64,000 nucleotides of DNA from Zerene cesonia (GCF_012273895.1 NC_052114.1:1302001-1366000); one strand, 5' to 3'; counted from the first letter of the stretch, positions 1 through 11,800 are shown. The notes: a model not told the origin generated them from the letters alone. Numbers and translations: made by a program.

Positions 1-91
1 TGATTTTATTATTATTTATCATTGTATTAAATTTAATAATTGTCGTAATTATCATAACTGTCGTAAACTCTATAAATGAAGATGGATAGAT

Positions 92-175
92 TGTCTGATT
101 AAGAGCCAGTGGTGGCTCTGTGGTTAGGACTGTGGACTTAAAGTCGGAGGTTCGAGACCTATAGAGCGTGTAAAA
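92..175 (+). repeat. tRNA-head-only retroposon unit, copy 1
   Basis: An ~80-nt unit with a B-box-like GGTTCGAGACC and an A-box-like segment in GTGGCTCTGTGGTTAGGAC. It matches the unit at 1152-1235 almost base for base, including 13 nt upstream of the tRNA-like part, and ends in a short A run. It resembles the 5' head of SINE-M but lacks that element's body and tail. Alternatively it is a SINE truncated just after the head. Confidence 0.65.
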
Positions 176-354
176 AATGTCTGTACATTTGTGTGCTCCA
201 AACGAGATCTTCATGTTATATTTTCAAGCGCAATTGTTTTTAGCTATTATTTGTTCGGATCTTTTTTTTGAGTTTAATGTTTTTTCCGTCGATTATCCTT
301 CAATAAGTTAACGAAATTTTTCTAGAGAACCTCTTAGTTGTTTGTATATTTCAT

Positions 355-441
355 TTCATCATCATTTCCACTGCAAGGATGCAGGCTTCTATGATGGTTG
401 AGGCCATAATCTGTCGCGCTGGCCAAATGCGGATTGGTAGA
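355..441 (-). mobile_element. SINE-M 3' fragment (decayed)
   Basis: Antisense match to the SINE-M 3' region: ATCATC tail remnant, then degraded versions of the CACTGCTGGG, AGGCCATAAT and CTGGCCAA(G)TGCGG blocks seen intact at 1040-1115. Several substitutions suggest an old copy. Confidence 0.6.
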
Positions 442-892
442 TATAGATTGCTATGTTTATGAATTTATTCATTCATATCTTAATTTATTCAAAGGTTTTA
501 AAATATATCGTTAAAAGAAATTTGTTATATATTTTAAAATAAATGTTTTATTTTTAACAAAAAGTAAGTCAAAAATTAAACCAAATTGAAACAGTTCTTA
601 CATAAAAATTAATCATCAAAATCCATTCACCTAGTGGAAAGGTCTGAGATTACAATCTTTTTTGAAGGTGGTAGACAAATCCTGCTACACATTATGAATG
701 TAAATGTTATACGGTTATTATTTATGTAGTAACAAAGATACGTGATATTACCCAATTATAATATCTTTGAAGTGAAATTACTACATTCGTGTTTACACGT
801 GCGTCTGTTTGGAGTACGTTGTGCTTCTCACATTGATTGCAAAATTCTCTGCTAAAATTTCGACATGTCTAACTAGTTAGTATAATAAAACA

Positions 893-985
893 TATAGCCC
901 TCCAGGATCATGTACATATTTAATTTCAGAGATCTTTTTTAATCCAGTGGTTGCTGAGATTAGCGCTTTCAAACAAACATTTTAA
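893..985 (-). mobile_element. Hel-C fragment (decayed)
   Basis: Contains TGCTGAGATTAGCGC followed by a CAAACAAACA run, shared with 6727-6815 and 22690-22817. Neither terminus is clear. Confidence 0.4.
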
Positions 986-999
986 CTTTTAATGTCTTT

Positions 1000-1150
1000 A
1001 TCATCATCATCATCATCATTATCATCATCATCCCATATATGTTCCCACTGCTGGGACACAGGCCTCCTATGTGGGTACAGGCCATAATCCACCACGCTGG
1101 CCAAGTGCGGGTTGGCAGATGTCACATGTCGCCGAACTTTTGATTCTTAT
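1000..1150 (-). mobile_element. SINE-M 3' half
   Basis: An (ATC)n tail read antisense, then the conserved CCCACTGCTGGGACACAGG, AGGCCATAATCCACCACG and GGCAGATGTCACATGTCG blocks. The copy stops near 1150, where an oppositely oriented tRNA-head unit begins at 1152. The 5' half of the SINE is missing. Confidence 0.82.
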
Positions 1151-1151
1151 A

Positions 1152-1233
1152 TGTCTGATTAAGAGCCAGTGGTGGCTCTGTGGTTAGGACCGTGGACTTA
1201 AAGTCGGAGGTTCGAGACCTATAGAGCGTGTAA

Positions 1234-1235
<2 letters not shown>
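1152..1235 (+). repeat. tRNA-head-only retroposon unit, copy 2
   Basis: Near-identical to 92-175 (one clear difference, GACTGTGG versus GACCGTGG). Here it runs directly into a 20-nt A tract and then (AT)n, as expected of a retroposed Pol III transcript. B box GGTTCGAGACC is intact. Confidence 0.7.

Positions 1236-1282
<47 letters not shown>
1232..1282. repeat. Poly(A) followed by (AT)n microsatellite
   Basis: About 20 A residues followed by about 16 AT units, directly seen. It forms the 3' tail of the tRNA-head unit. Confidence 0.95.
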
Positions 1283-1284
<2 letters not shown>

Positions 1285-2020
1285 CATGCCACGTTGCCGC
1301 GACAGACTCTTAAACTACTCAACTGATTCTAATCAAATTTATACATTATCAGAATTTTGATGCAACATAAAAGATATATAATATAATTATAGAAAAGATT
1401 TGTGAGGCTTTTATAATTATTTGTTGTAAAAACACCGCTTCATACTGCCAATATGAATAAACATATGTCTCTGGCTTTAATTTAATACCTCGAGACGTAA
1501 ATAAAATATTAAATAAGGTGAGCCTTTGCAGCAGCCATAATGCGTCTTAACGAAAATTGTATTTCTCGTGTGAAATATTGTATATAATAAAGTAAGTCAA
1601 TTTTGTTTTTAATTCCTTATAACATAATGCTGGTTCATATCAATATAAATCGCTAGATACATTTCAGATTCCTTTCTCTCTTTACTATCATAGTTTATAG
1701 ATATCATTGCAATATTACAAAAGTTGTACAGAACAGCTGACTGAAATTTCGTCTGGTCTTCATTGTTAAATATTTTCCACTGGCAAATATCAAAAGCTAG
1801 AGGGACAAGTCCAATGACCTATGGATTCTTTTCTTTTATCTTTGACTATTTACTCGTCACGGTTACGCCCCGATTGGACTAGGACAAAAACTTTGAAAAT
1901 AAGACATTTTTTTTTGCACTCAGCAAAGCTGCTGGCTCCGATAAGCCTGTAATAATATAAGAATCTGTGTACTTTTGCAATTGCGTAAAGAGTAGAAGAA
2001 ATTCGATTACTGTGGCGGGA

Positions 2021-2092
2021 TCACGGGTGGCCGAGAGTCTAGGCGTTGCTACGGTTTGGCAAAAAACGCAGGTTCGAATCCCGCCTCGTGAT
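2021..2092 (+). pseudogene. tRNA-like cloverleaf (tRNA pseudogene or SINE head)
   Basis: Folds by eye into a near-complete cloverleaf: acceptor TCACGGG/CTCGTGA (7 pairs, one G-T), Leu/Ser-like D arm beginning GGCCGAG, anticodon stem TTGCT/GGCAA, T arm GCAGG-TTCGAAT-CCCGC with one mismatch, and a perfect B box GGTTCGAATCC. The loop ACGGTTT has C instead of the near-universal U33 and would give anticodon GGT, which does not fit a Leu/Ser body. The unit and its 5' flank recur in broken form at 36328-36378, so a dispersed repeat is more likely than a working tRNA gene. Confidence 0.5.
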
Positions 2093-2327
2093 CAAATTTT
2101 TTCTATTTTTGCAAAATTTCTCAAGCAGGAAGTTATCAATTCGACTATATTTTTGGGTTTGTCTTCTCATAACTTTATACTGGGTGAACCGATATTTATG
2201 ATTCAAGGATACCGCCTTTAAATTTTGTATAAGTAAGCTATCACTGTATTACAAGCCAACACTCTAATTGTATTACATTGTACAGATTGTTACTTCCAAA
2301 GATTGTTCTACTTACTAATATTATAAA

Positions 2328-2562
2328 CTAGCTGCGCCCCGCGGTTCCACCCACGTAAGTCCGTATCCCGTGGGAATATCGGGATAAAAAATTGCCTATG
2401 TGTTATTCCAGTTGTCCAGCTATCTGCTTACCAAATTTAAACTAACTGCTTACTAAATAGCGATCGATTTTGAAGTTTTTGCGTGAGAGGGTAACAAATA
2501 TACACATACACGTAAATCTATCCTCACAAAAACTTTACATTTTTAATATTAGTAGAGTAGGA
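2328..2562 (-). mobile_element. Hel-A non-autonomous Helitron
   Basis: Begins A|CTAGCTGCGCCCCGCGG and ends AGTAGGA|T on the + strand, i.e. TC...CTAG in element orientation. Contains the family blocks GTCCGTATCCCGT, ATATCGGGATAAAAA and TTATTCCAGTTGTCCAGCT. The middle carries extra sequence around 2440-2470. The exact 5' end is ambiguous between 2562 and 2567. The 17 bases upstream look like the 5' tip of another Helitron. Confidence 0.78.
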
Positions 2563-2735
2563 TAGGATGTGAAAGTGTTTATATGGCTTTTTTTACGTCG
2601 CAACGACTCTTTTTATGGTACGTACTTTCTGGCTGAAGATAGTTAAGAGTAGAGTGATACCTATTAGAGACTTTTAACCGCAGTAAAACATATCATCATA
2701 TCATTTCAATAAACAACGCCGGGAGTTACAGCTAG
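2563..2735 (+). mobile_element. Helitron-like element ending in CAGCTAG
   Basis: The 3' end AACGCCGGGAGTTACAGCTAG followed by T is a Helitron-type terminus. The 5' end is uncertain because it abuts the preceding Hel-A copy. Confidence 0.42.
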
Positions 2736-3532
2736 TTTAAATAATTGAGCGAGAACAGAGTTAAAAGTTTACATCAAATTCACCGAATGCGATATCATGT
2801 CGAACGCATCGGTACGTTCTGAAAGGTATAGCACTTGAGATACTTTCGTTTACTCTGCTTCAGGGTTACCCCGAAAACGTGATAGGGTTGTCACTGTAGG
2901 AATAATTGGTTTTCATTGGATTCGTTATGTGTATTTGCATTGATAATATAAAAACAGATAGCTAGAGCATAGTTTGTAAACATGCCATTGGATGATATTA
3001 GAAAACTTGTAATGATTAAGCTTATTGATCAATTTAACATATACAGTTTTATAGATCGAAACCACTTTTTTTATTTGCTCATACTTTTTTCTTTATTTGT
3101 ATGTTTAAAACTGGGTATGTTAAATGGTTGAAACACAAACCATGTATTTTAATTTCCATCCACATCATATTTAATAAGGCATCGGTGGCAGCCCTACAGC
3201 ATGCGAAATAAACTTCTCCGTTGATACATATTTATCAGTCGTTGAACTGAACAACGTGTTTGCTCCATTTGTTCCATTGCTTCGCTTTAAGATGCGCGCC
3301 ATCTGGTGTGAAGTGAATGAAACTTGTGTCAAAGAAACGGGGTAATACTATGTTTGAAGTCTTATTAAAAAACAGCTTTCCGCCCGCGGATTCGCTTGTG
3401 TAATTACAGCAAATTATTATGGGAAGGTGATGTTTCATATTTGCCATTACTAGACATAAAGACTATACGATTATATGAGGAAGGATTACCTATACTTTGA
3501 GACAAACTTTACTGAAAAAACTTTATAAGGTA
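2736..3532. other. No gene recognised
   Basis: AT-rich sequence without a supported exon. Around 3372-3400 there is a Helitron-like CTTTCCGCCCGCGGATTCGC stub. Confidence 0.5.
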
Positions 3533-3735
3533 CTAGCTGCGCCCTGCGGTTTCACCCGCGTAAGTCCGTATCCCGTAGGAATGTCGGGACAAAAAGTGGC
3601 CTATATGTTATTCCAGTTGTCCAGCTGTCTACATACCAAATTTCATTGCAATCGGTTCAGCAGTTTTTGCGTGAAAGAGCAACAAACACACACACATCCT
3701 TACAAACTTTCGCATTTATAATATTACTAGTAAGA
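3533..3735 (-). mobile_element. Hel-A non-autonomous Helitron
   Basis: A full-length style copy: A|CTAGCTGCGCCCTGCGG, GTCCGTATCCCGTAGGAAT, CAATCGGTTCAG, an ACACACACAC stretch, then AACTTTCGCATTTATAATATT. The 5' end lies in a duplicated TAGGAT-like stretch (3731-3753), so it could extend to 3752. Confidence 0.85.
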
Positions 3736-4897
3736 TTATTAGGATAGTAGGATTAAAATTTCTTAATTTTGTCACTCACTAACTGACCATCAAAGTCACT
3801 TGTAACATACACAAGTTTCAAATCAAATTTATAAATTTTACAGATAATACTTACACATATATATGTATAATTGTATAATTGCAAATAATACAGATAATAA
3901 TAATCAGAATATCGTGTCGGTTGGTAATAATGAACTAATACAATACGTGGTTAATAAGGAGATTAATTTTGTTTTGAATTCGGCTAAGCTTATAAATCGA
4001 GTTAATATTTTATAGTGCCTTAAATTATTGTTTGAAACGAGTTAGCCTTTTCATTAGATATTTAACTAAGGATCAAGTCGATATACGCAAGAGGTCAATA
4101 AATATCAAATAGAAGTAAAGACCATTAAATGATACTTAGCAATACTGGTTGTGTCTATAACAATAAACAATAACGGAACATAAATAACGTTCACTTAACC
4201 GACGATGACAATAAAATGGTTTCCCGGACGCTCAAGGAATATTGCTGGCTGATACATGTTACATGGTTGCCCTAGCTCATAGAAAACTAGACGAGACTAG
4301 ATCTGTATTTGTAGATTGAGAATAATACATAGAACCACATGTTGTATAAAACATATAAATTGTTTAAATCAATTTATAAATTAAAGCATAATTTGCGGGT
4401 CTTTTTATTCAATGTCAGGATTTTTTATTAATTAATTTAATGTACGATATGGCGGACGTATATAATTTCTTTAGTATTTAATAATTAAAAACATAAAGTC
4501 TCATCAGAAATATCGCAAATCTAATTTTGTGTCAAATAATTTAGTTCCATATTAGTCGTTAAATAAGAGGCGTTTTTCTTATAAAACAGCGTTTGATATT
4601 ACTATGCCATAGATCATTTATGATTGAAGAGTCTAACTATAATTTGGTCAATATACTTGTTTATTAATTGCGAGCATTGCGCCTATTTCACATTCGCAAA
4701 GTGACACGATTTGCGTTATCCAGCTCAATTGATTTTATAGCTGTGGCATTATACTAAACGACATCATCGATTCCTAGTAATGAGAAGCGAATTCACCCCC
4801 AGTGCAAATAGAGGCCACTATTAACTGTGTCCATCACGTTAAAACGTAATATGTCACAAGCTACTTTTGTTTATATACGTTATCTATTCTACGTATA
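3736..4897. other. No feature recognised
   Basis: AT-rich, many stops in all frames, no repeat family that I recognise. Confidence 0.5.
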
Positions 4898-4960
4898 CAG
4901 GGTGTCTCTCCAATGATTTTACTTACAAACTTTATTTATTTATTTATATAATAACAAGTA

Positions 4961-5004
4961 TGTAATATAATATACGATGTAAGTACATCATATATTATAT
5001 TACA
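4961..5004. repeat. Inverted repeat, 21-bp arms, 2-nt loop
   Basis: 4961-4981 pairs with 4984-5004 at 20 of 21 positions. AT-rich; lies inside the TA-flanked element. Confidence 0.85.
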
Positions 5005-5031
5005 GCCTAACCTACAGCCTACCTTACCTTA

Positions 5032-5078
5032 TAGCTAAGTAGCTATAAGGTTAACCTAACCTTATAGCTACTTAGCTA
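5032..5078. repeat. Perfect inverted repeat, 22-bp arms, 3-nt loop
   Basis: 5032-5053 is the exact reverse complement of 5057-5078. The left arm is itself part of an 11-bp palindrome (5026-5036 with 5041-5051), so alternative foldings compete. Confidence 0.9.
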
Positions 5079-5510
5079 AGTGTTTGATTTAATAAACAAA
5101 TTTGAATTTTGAGGTTTTACCCCAAAGCATTACACGTTTAGTTTGAATAAAAAATATATAATATATGATACAATTTTCATTTTATATTTAAGTATTTTAA
5201 AACATTTGATATATGAGTATTTAAGGACGTATTAAATAAATCTGTCTCCAGTAGCACAGGAAGCAAGTCGTTTACCAATTTTACTGACCGCACCAGTGGG
5301 GCATTATGGCCATATACAGTTCTTACGTCTTGCTGAACAGCATCACGAAATCGCCGTAATCCTATCCCAGGTGGAATATAATACTAATGATCCATGATAA
5401 AAAATCGAAAAAGATTTTTTACGTCGCTTTGTTGTTTAAGTTTTCCGTAATCAAGGATAACAAAACTATAAGTAGCATCGAGAATAGTACAATATTGGTG
5501 AGACATCCTG

Positions 5511-6726
5511 TATATTAATTTCGTCCTATACTCGTATAGCCTTAACAGATATTATTCGATTTATGGAATAACTGTAAAAAAACGTAACCATTAAAATACG
5601 TGTAAGTAAAAGTAATTAAAAAGTTGCAAAAAAAACATACATAGGTACCTATCTAACAGGACAGAGAAGATGGCAGCTAGTTAACAATAAAAGCTTTTTT
5701 ACCGTTACTTTATAAAATTAGAGTTACGCTAAAGATCTTTCTTCTTGTAATATCAGTGAATTTATAGACCTGATATAGACAACAATAAAACGCAGCAAAA
5801 TATGATACTTTCGCAAAAAAACGAGCCATGACTATAAAATAAATCTTGTTTAATTTTACTATACCATATCACCTCCTATAGCCATCGACAAAGTCGTAAA
5901 GATAACTATCTTGATACCCTTATGGGGTCAACCCTAAGGAGCTAGGAGCGATAATGTCGGACCCTCGTTAAATAACGCAAATGTTAGGTTCCTAGAATTC
6001 TCTTTACATAAACTTTTTAAATCTAAAAGTATCGGGTGTTGACCTTCGAATTGTATCTCACTCTGGCGTTTACAGCTGTAATATTACCGAGTAAAAATGA
6101 AATTTAGATCTATAGACATGTTTATTTAAGACGTATCTCATATGGCCGGGTTTCACCAGGCCTAGTATTTCAAATAAGGATAGTAAGCATAGTCTATATA
6201 TTGTTGCATGTCAATCGTGTCCTGCAATTTAATTTGGTTTTCGACCCACGTTGCAAAAATGAAATTCAGAAATTACTTTATAACTTTGTGGGTTTCCAAA
6301 CGATAAACGTAATTTTTTGTGTTTGATAGGGAATTGTTTTCATTTCGCCCCATTTTAGAATTAGAAGTGATACCTCCTCCCCAGGGACGTCGGTACCTAT
6401 TTTATTGAAAATCATGTCAAAAATAAACAATAACTGGCAGCTTTAATTGAAACAAAGCAAGCTCTGATATTTTAAAAGTTACTAACAAAATGTACGACCA
6501 TTTTAGGTTATTTTATTACAGTCCTAACGGTAAATCATTACAGCCGATATCATTTAAGTTACCTCGCTACAGAAGATCATGTCCATCAAACGAGTGAAGC
6601 AATTCTTTAGACTTTGTAATTAGTCAACTGACAGGCGAATATCGTCCGTATATCCATACCAGGTATAATCAGATTTAAATATCATGTCCAAAATTACATT
6701 AAAGACCATTTCTATTTTAATTTCCA
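5511..6726. other. No feature recognised
   Basis: AT-rich, no supported exon or known repeat. Confidence 0.5.
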
Positions 6727-6815
6727 TTTTCAAAGCTGAAGAGTTTGAATGAACGCGCTAATCTCAGGAACTTTTGAAACAATTTCAAAAATTATTTCAC
6801 AGTTGGATACGTATG
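6727..6815 (+). mobile_element. Hel-C 5' fragment
   Basis: AAAGCTGAAGAGTTTGAATGA followed by ACGCGCTAATCTCAGGAAC, the 5' part of the family seen antisense at 14985-15072 and 22690-22817. Fades after about 6815. Confidence 0.5.
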
Positions 6816-7840
6816 TTATCCATGATATAATAGAATACATTATGTGTACCACGAGTGCAGATGGGGCGAACCGCTTGTATCAATTACATAATTTAGCCTA
6901 AAACATCTTAATATCTTTAAAAATTGTTAACAATTCTGTAACATAAACGTTTTCCATAATTCATCATCAAAAATACTGAAACAAAGGAAATTAAGCTGAA
7001 TATCGCATTGGGAATGTTTCAAAAACCCCTAAGGATTAAGACTTAAAGTTGAATTATTGCAATTTAAAGATTGTTAACAATTCTCAACTCTATGCGTATT
7101 TGGACAGAATTGAATTTCCCAATAAATATGTGGTTCTTCATCAACATTTTATTGAGATTATTCTATTCCTAGAGTATTAAGGATTGTATTATATTTGATC
7201 AGAATGATCCACAGATGTTAAGTCACTAGGAATAGAAACAATGATTTCAATTTTGTTAAAGATTGTATTGCCTTCTTTTTTAAAAAATAAACGAAACTTT
7301 CATCTATCTCTTTGTCGAATTTCATTTGGATTAAATCAACCGTTTTTGCATGAAATAGTATGGAAATATCAATCCACCTAACTTCAGCTCCTCTTTTTAC
7401 AATAATTTTATAACATTTTAAATGTAGTTAGACAGATTTATTATAATATAAATAATAATTTTAATATATTCAAAATAATAAATATTGGTATCTGCTAGAA
7501 GTTATACATATCAGAATTGGTTTCATATTTACAATTAGTTTAAAAATCCATTTGATACTTACAACGCTCTAATCGACGGACAAATTATTTTCAAAAAGCT
7601 GGAATTAACACAAATAAAAAACAATCGAGTGCAAAGTTCAGCATTGGAACTTTTCAACGCCGGACGCAGTTATTAAATTACTGTCGAATGAAGCGGAGTT
7701 GGCGATTTTTTCCTGGATTCATTTATATGAATCTGAGCAGATTTATGTTTGGACCTCACTATATTCCCAATGTGATTTATTTGTTTTACATTTAATAGTA
7801 GTTATGTATCTTGTACTAAAGAATATAACATTTTATGAAG
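6816..7840. other. No feature recognised
   Basis: Very AT-rich, no supported exon or repeat. Confidence 0.5.
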
Positions 7841-8058
7841 AGCAATGGTGACTCAGTGGGTTCATTCGAAAACTCGGTATCGAAAACAGACGGGCATGCA
7901 AAAAATATATTGATATTTCAATTTATCTGTGCATTATCCACATTACCACTTCAGTGAGAAAGCGTATTGAGGAAACCAGCATATCCAATTAAAAGTTCAA
8001 CGACATATGACATATGCTAAACCGCAGTTGGCCAGCGTGGTGGATTAGGCATATAAAA
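7841..8058 (+). mobile_element. SINE-M, degenerate copy
   Basis: Follows the SINE-M order: GACTCAGTGGG head, GGGCATGCA, TTTCAATTTATCTGTGCAT, GAGGAAACCAGCATATCCAA, TTGGCCAGCGTGGTGGATTA. The head's B box is lost and the final CAGCAGTGGGAAC part is missing. Confidence 0.72.
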
Positions 8059-8769
8059 TCGATCCAATGATGGCGTTATTTGAATCATGATTTTTAATAA
8101 ATAGAAGAAACACAACAAACAACTATTACTTATAACAATGTTCTGAAAATAAATGCAAACTGTATTTTCAAGACATACTAATTAGTAATTTGTATTTGTT
8201 TTCTAATCTAAAAAGCCAATTTTCGCTTCAATCTACCGTACTGACTTAAACTTATTTCTACAACCATTCCATAAACAAATAAAAAATAACAGTCAACGTT
8301 TTTACAATTTAAATATCAATGCCCGAAACGATTCAATCGAAATAAGCGACGGTGATGAGAGAGCCTTTCCCAACACTTTGTAGGGTACAGTTCGCACCTC
8401 GCCCTTCCTAATGAAAGTTAGTTCGTCCCTCACGTAACTCATAAAACGAAAATCGTCGGTAATGACAATTCGACCTACTGATTGAATATTTGCTGGGGAT
8501 TTCCGCTCGTGTACTTTATTTCTGTGAACTTTTGTGTTTGAGTTTCTTGTAGGAGTCGACTTTGAATTAGACAGTTATTAGAATAGTATAACAAATAGGT
8601 GAGCTACGTGAATGTAAGCCGACAGTGATATGTTATCTTACGTCATCGATTTATTCGAAACGAACTAGAGAAAAGAGCAATAAACAATAAAACATAACCG
8701 TGAACGATTTTAATACAAAATATTGATATGTATATTTTCAGAAATATAAAAAGAAAAGACCAGTGCTTA
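8059..8769. other. No feature recognised
   Basis: AT-rich sequence with no recognised gene or repeat. Confidence 0.45.
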
Positions 8770-9060
8770 ATGTGAGGGTTATCGAGCTGCAAGTCCGTAC
8801 GGACCCTGTCTTTTAAGTGGAGAATGCTCATACATACCCACGGCCCGGAGAGAGGCCGTAGGTTATGTACGACTCCCACTGCCTAGGGAGACAATGGACC
8901 TACCGATTAAGCTCCACTGTGTTCCGTCTTTCTGCGCTAATCGCCGAGGTCGTGGGAATTTAGATGAAATCATCCACATCCCCGGTAGAAGTCCGTACTT
9001 ACCATACTCTCAGCTACAAAATAGTTCGTCTTACGGCAGCCTACGCATTCTTATAATTTC
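8770..9060. other. Unidentified, more GC-rich and less repetitive block
   Basis: Noticeably richer in G+C than its surroundings. A short + frame (from the ATG at 8894, 93 codons) crosses it with no recognisable domain. I matched it to none of the families in the window. It could be a remnant of an old transposon, a conserved noncoding element or part of an unrecognised exon. Confidence 0.3.
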
Positions 9061-11679
9061 CGATAATCCTTATTTTCCCCGAAAGTTAGTAGCTAATAAT
9101 TTAGAATTACCAAATCATCTCACAAAACTATACATATTTATCATTCACTTTATGAACAAAGAAGAACCTTTGTAGATTTATGCTATACATTTTTGAATCG
9201 TGTTAGGTGTGTAGTCGTAAAAAAGTTTGACATTTGTATTTAAAAACGGAATTTTCTTAAATAAGTTTCTAACCCACTTAAACAGTTCAAGTGATTCATA
9301 TAAAGTCATAAAATGTTATAATACGTGGTCCTGGAAAATCCACGAATCACAAAATTATGTAGACCACGCGGGCGAAGACGGGGGTGGAAATTAGTACTAA
9401 ATACAGCTACAATTCATGATGTCCTTCAAAACTAATCGAGTGGATAGGCCAAAATAATCAACACGGATTGTGTTAATTAATTGAAATGCACTAATCACGT
9501 TTCCTTAACACTAATTATTCCGGTTGGCGGACAATTATTATATTAACAGGCGTTACTGTACGTGGATAATCAAATCTGGTTTGATTAATTGTAATGTGTA
9601 GTTAATTTATGGAACTATTTCGTGTTCTCAGGATTAATATTTGAAGATTTTTTTAATGCAGATTGTTTTGTGTTTGTATATATTATTTTGTTACTATTTA
9701 TATAATGTATTCAATAACGTGTGTAACAGTTTTCTCCTCTAGCTTTACTCGCATCTAATTCGCTCCAGTTATAGTTTCAAGAAACGGTAGAAATATCATT
9801 TGTGACCCGAAAAAGAAAGAAAATTTTTTGTCTTTTTCAACGGGAAAGTGAACTATGCGGGTATTACCCCCGGGACTGTCTATTGTCTTGACTGTAACCT
9901 TGGGCGTATACCTAGCATTACATAAGTTAGTGGTATTTGTACAACAGCATTTCTTTAGGACTCCCCATTTATGGGCCGCGGACGTATACTAACCAGCTCC
10001 CGTAGCCCTTTCACCAAAGCAGCTGGACGGAATACAGTGGGGTTGTAGTCCATTAGAAGTAGCTCCATTTATAAATTAAAAACTTTTTAACGGATTTTAA
10101 ACGCGATTTATTAATTATATTATCCATTCCTGGGGAGCCGCGGGTATCTATGCAAGATTTCCCCACAAAAAAAGGACTCTTCATTTAATGATACAAACTT
10201 CATTTAAATGAAATTATCTTATTACAATAACCATTAATCGCAAAAAACCAGTCCATATCAAAATATCTTAACAGGATTACTAAACTCTCACTAAAAGAGT
10301 CACGCGCGCTGTAATAATGGATTACGTGATCTTAAACTTAGGTCTCGATCTCAGCGAGCTAAGACCTAGCCACAGGACTTAACTTGGAACGCCAAGCGAA
10401 GTTTATGTAGCGATAAAAGGTTCAATGTAAATTTAATATTTCTTTTAAGCAATTTGTTGTTGTGAGTGTATTTTTAAATCGGTCGGTATTATTATTTTAT
10501 AGGTAAAGTGTTGATTGATATTAAGAGTATATATGCTTAAATAACTCTCTCTATCTGTCTGTTAGAAACGCTTGAACTACTGAACCGATTAGGGTGATTT
10601 GGTAAAGAGTAGTTTGTACCTATATTTTAATATGAATTTTATTAAACTATCAATATTCCTGCTCAGTGTGCTCAGACCAAATGAATAAATTTGTCAAAAA
10701 ATACCGTTTTTCTATGATGTATATAATAATGTTTTTCTTATACTAGAAACTCTCATATTTTGTTCATATTATAATTGGTAAATAATGTCTGTAATATCAA
10801 TTTCTACTTTCATATTCACTTAGTATTATTTTAAACGAGATATCTATTTCGTGTAGGCATAACTTCAAACATTATTTACATTAGCAATATAAACTTATAT
10901 CAAATATAATCATAAAGGAGAAATTATGTAACTCTTAATTTGAAATAGTTTAATCAAACATAACATGGCCAGAAAATCTAATCTGAAAAATTTAGACGAC
11001 AACCGCTTTCGCATTTTCCTCTCTCGTGTATACAAGTTTTATAAAATCATATACTTTTATTCCTCGTATTTGCTCAGGCAAGCGACTTTTATGAGAAATC
11101 ACTTCTCCCATAAAATATTATTATACGTTGGTTTTATAACAAACCGCTGAGCGTTCTTTAAAATAAAATATCAAGAATTGTGACACGAAGTTTTGAGTAA
11201 AAATCTCGATGAAAGCGGTTTAAAATAGAAGTGTGTTTGTGCTTTTATGTTGCTCACTTCGCGTCAAAAGTACAGTCTTAAGACATCCCTTTACTCGGAA
11301 AGTGTTTTTAACACGCCAAGTCAAAACAAATTGCTTTTTGCGATGCTGGAACAGAGAGACGTGAAGTTAAAAAGACGCGATTAACTGTAATAATTAAGAG
11401 GGTCTTTTTTCCTCCTTATTACCCGCTTCTTGAATAAAGGTTTTGAACATTTTGAACACACAAAAGGTTAAATTTGAAATCGATATAATAGTATATATAT
11501 CTATGGCATGTCAAATTCCAAAACTCAAGTTTTTTTTTTATATTTCTGAAATTGTAAATGAATAAGGTACGTGACCTGGCCTCAAACTTTCCTCTTATAT
11601 AATGAGTGTTTTTTTATAACACAGACAAAATATGATATTTTTTTTTAATGGGACACCGATCCCGTAGTCCTTATTTATG
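9061..11679. other. No gene recognised
   Basis: AT-rich. Small fragments only: a K-element piece near 10076-10125 (ACTTTTTAACGGATTTTAAA) and a Helitron-like internal piece near 10545-10620. Confidence 0.45.
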
Positions 11680-11800
11680 ATAATATTATAAGGAGGACAC
11701 ATTTGTATTTAGGTATGTTTGTCATGTTTTCACACAAAAACTGCTGTAACGATTTCAAAAATTGTATCCCCAATAGATAGCTGCAACGTCACTGAGTAAT
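11680..11800 (+). mobile_element. Helitron-like 5' fragment (decayed)
   Basis: ATAATATTATAAGGAGGACAC, TGTTTTCACACAAAAACTGCT and AACGATTTCAAAAATTG follow the order of Helitron 5' halves in the window. The ends are not identifiable. Confidence 0.35.

Larger units (their letters stand above)
4898..5510. mobile_element. TA-flanked inverted-repeat DNA transposon remnant (MITE-like)
   Basis: Ends are inverted repeats: CAGGGTGTCTCTCCAAT at 4898-4914 and the complement of CAGGATGTCTCACCAAT at 5494-5510 (15 of 17 match). Both are flanked by TA (4896-4897, 5511-5512), the target duplication typical of Tc1/mariner-type elements. The 613-bp interior holds no long ORF, so the element is non-autonomous. 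It contains two adjacent strong hairpins (4961-5078). Family assignment is an inference. Confidence 0.62.

Noticed and set aside
1008..1032. Regularly spaced ATC repeats that might suggest a repeat array
   Set aside because: It is the simple-sequence tail of SINE-M, not a CRISPR or satellite array.
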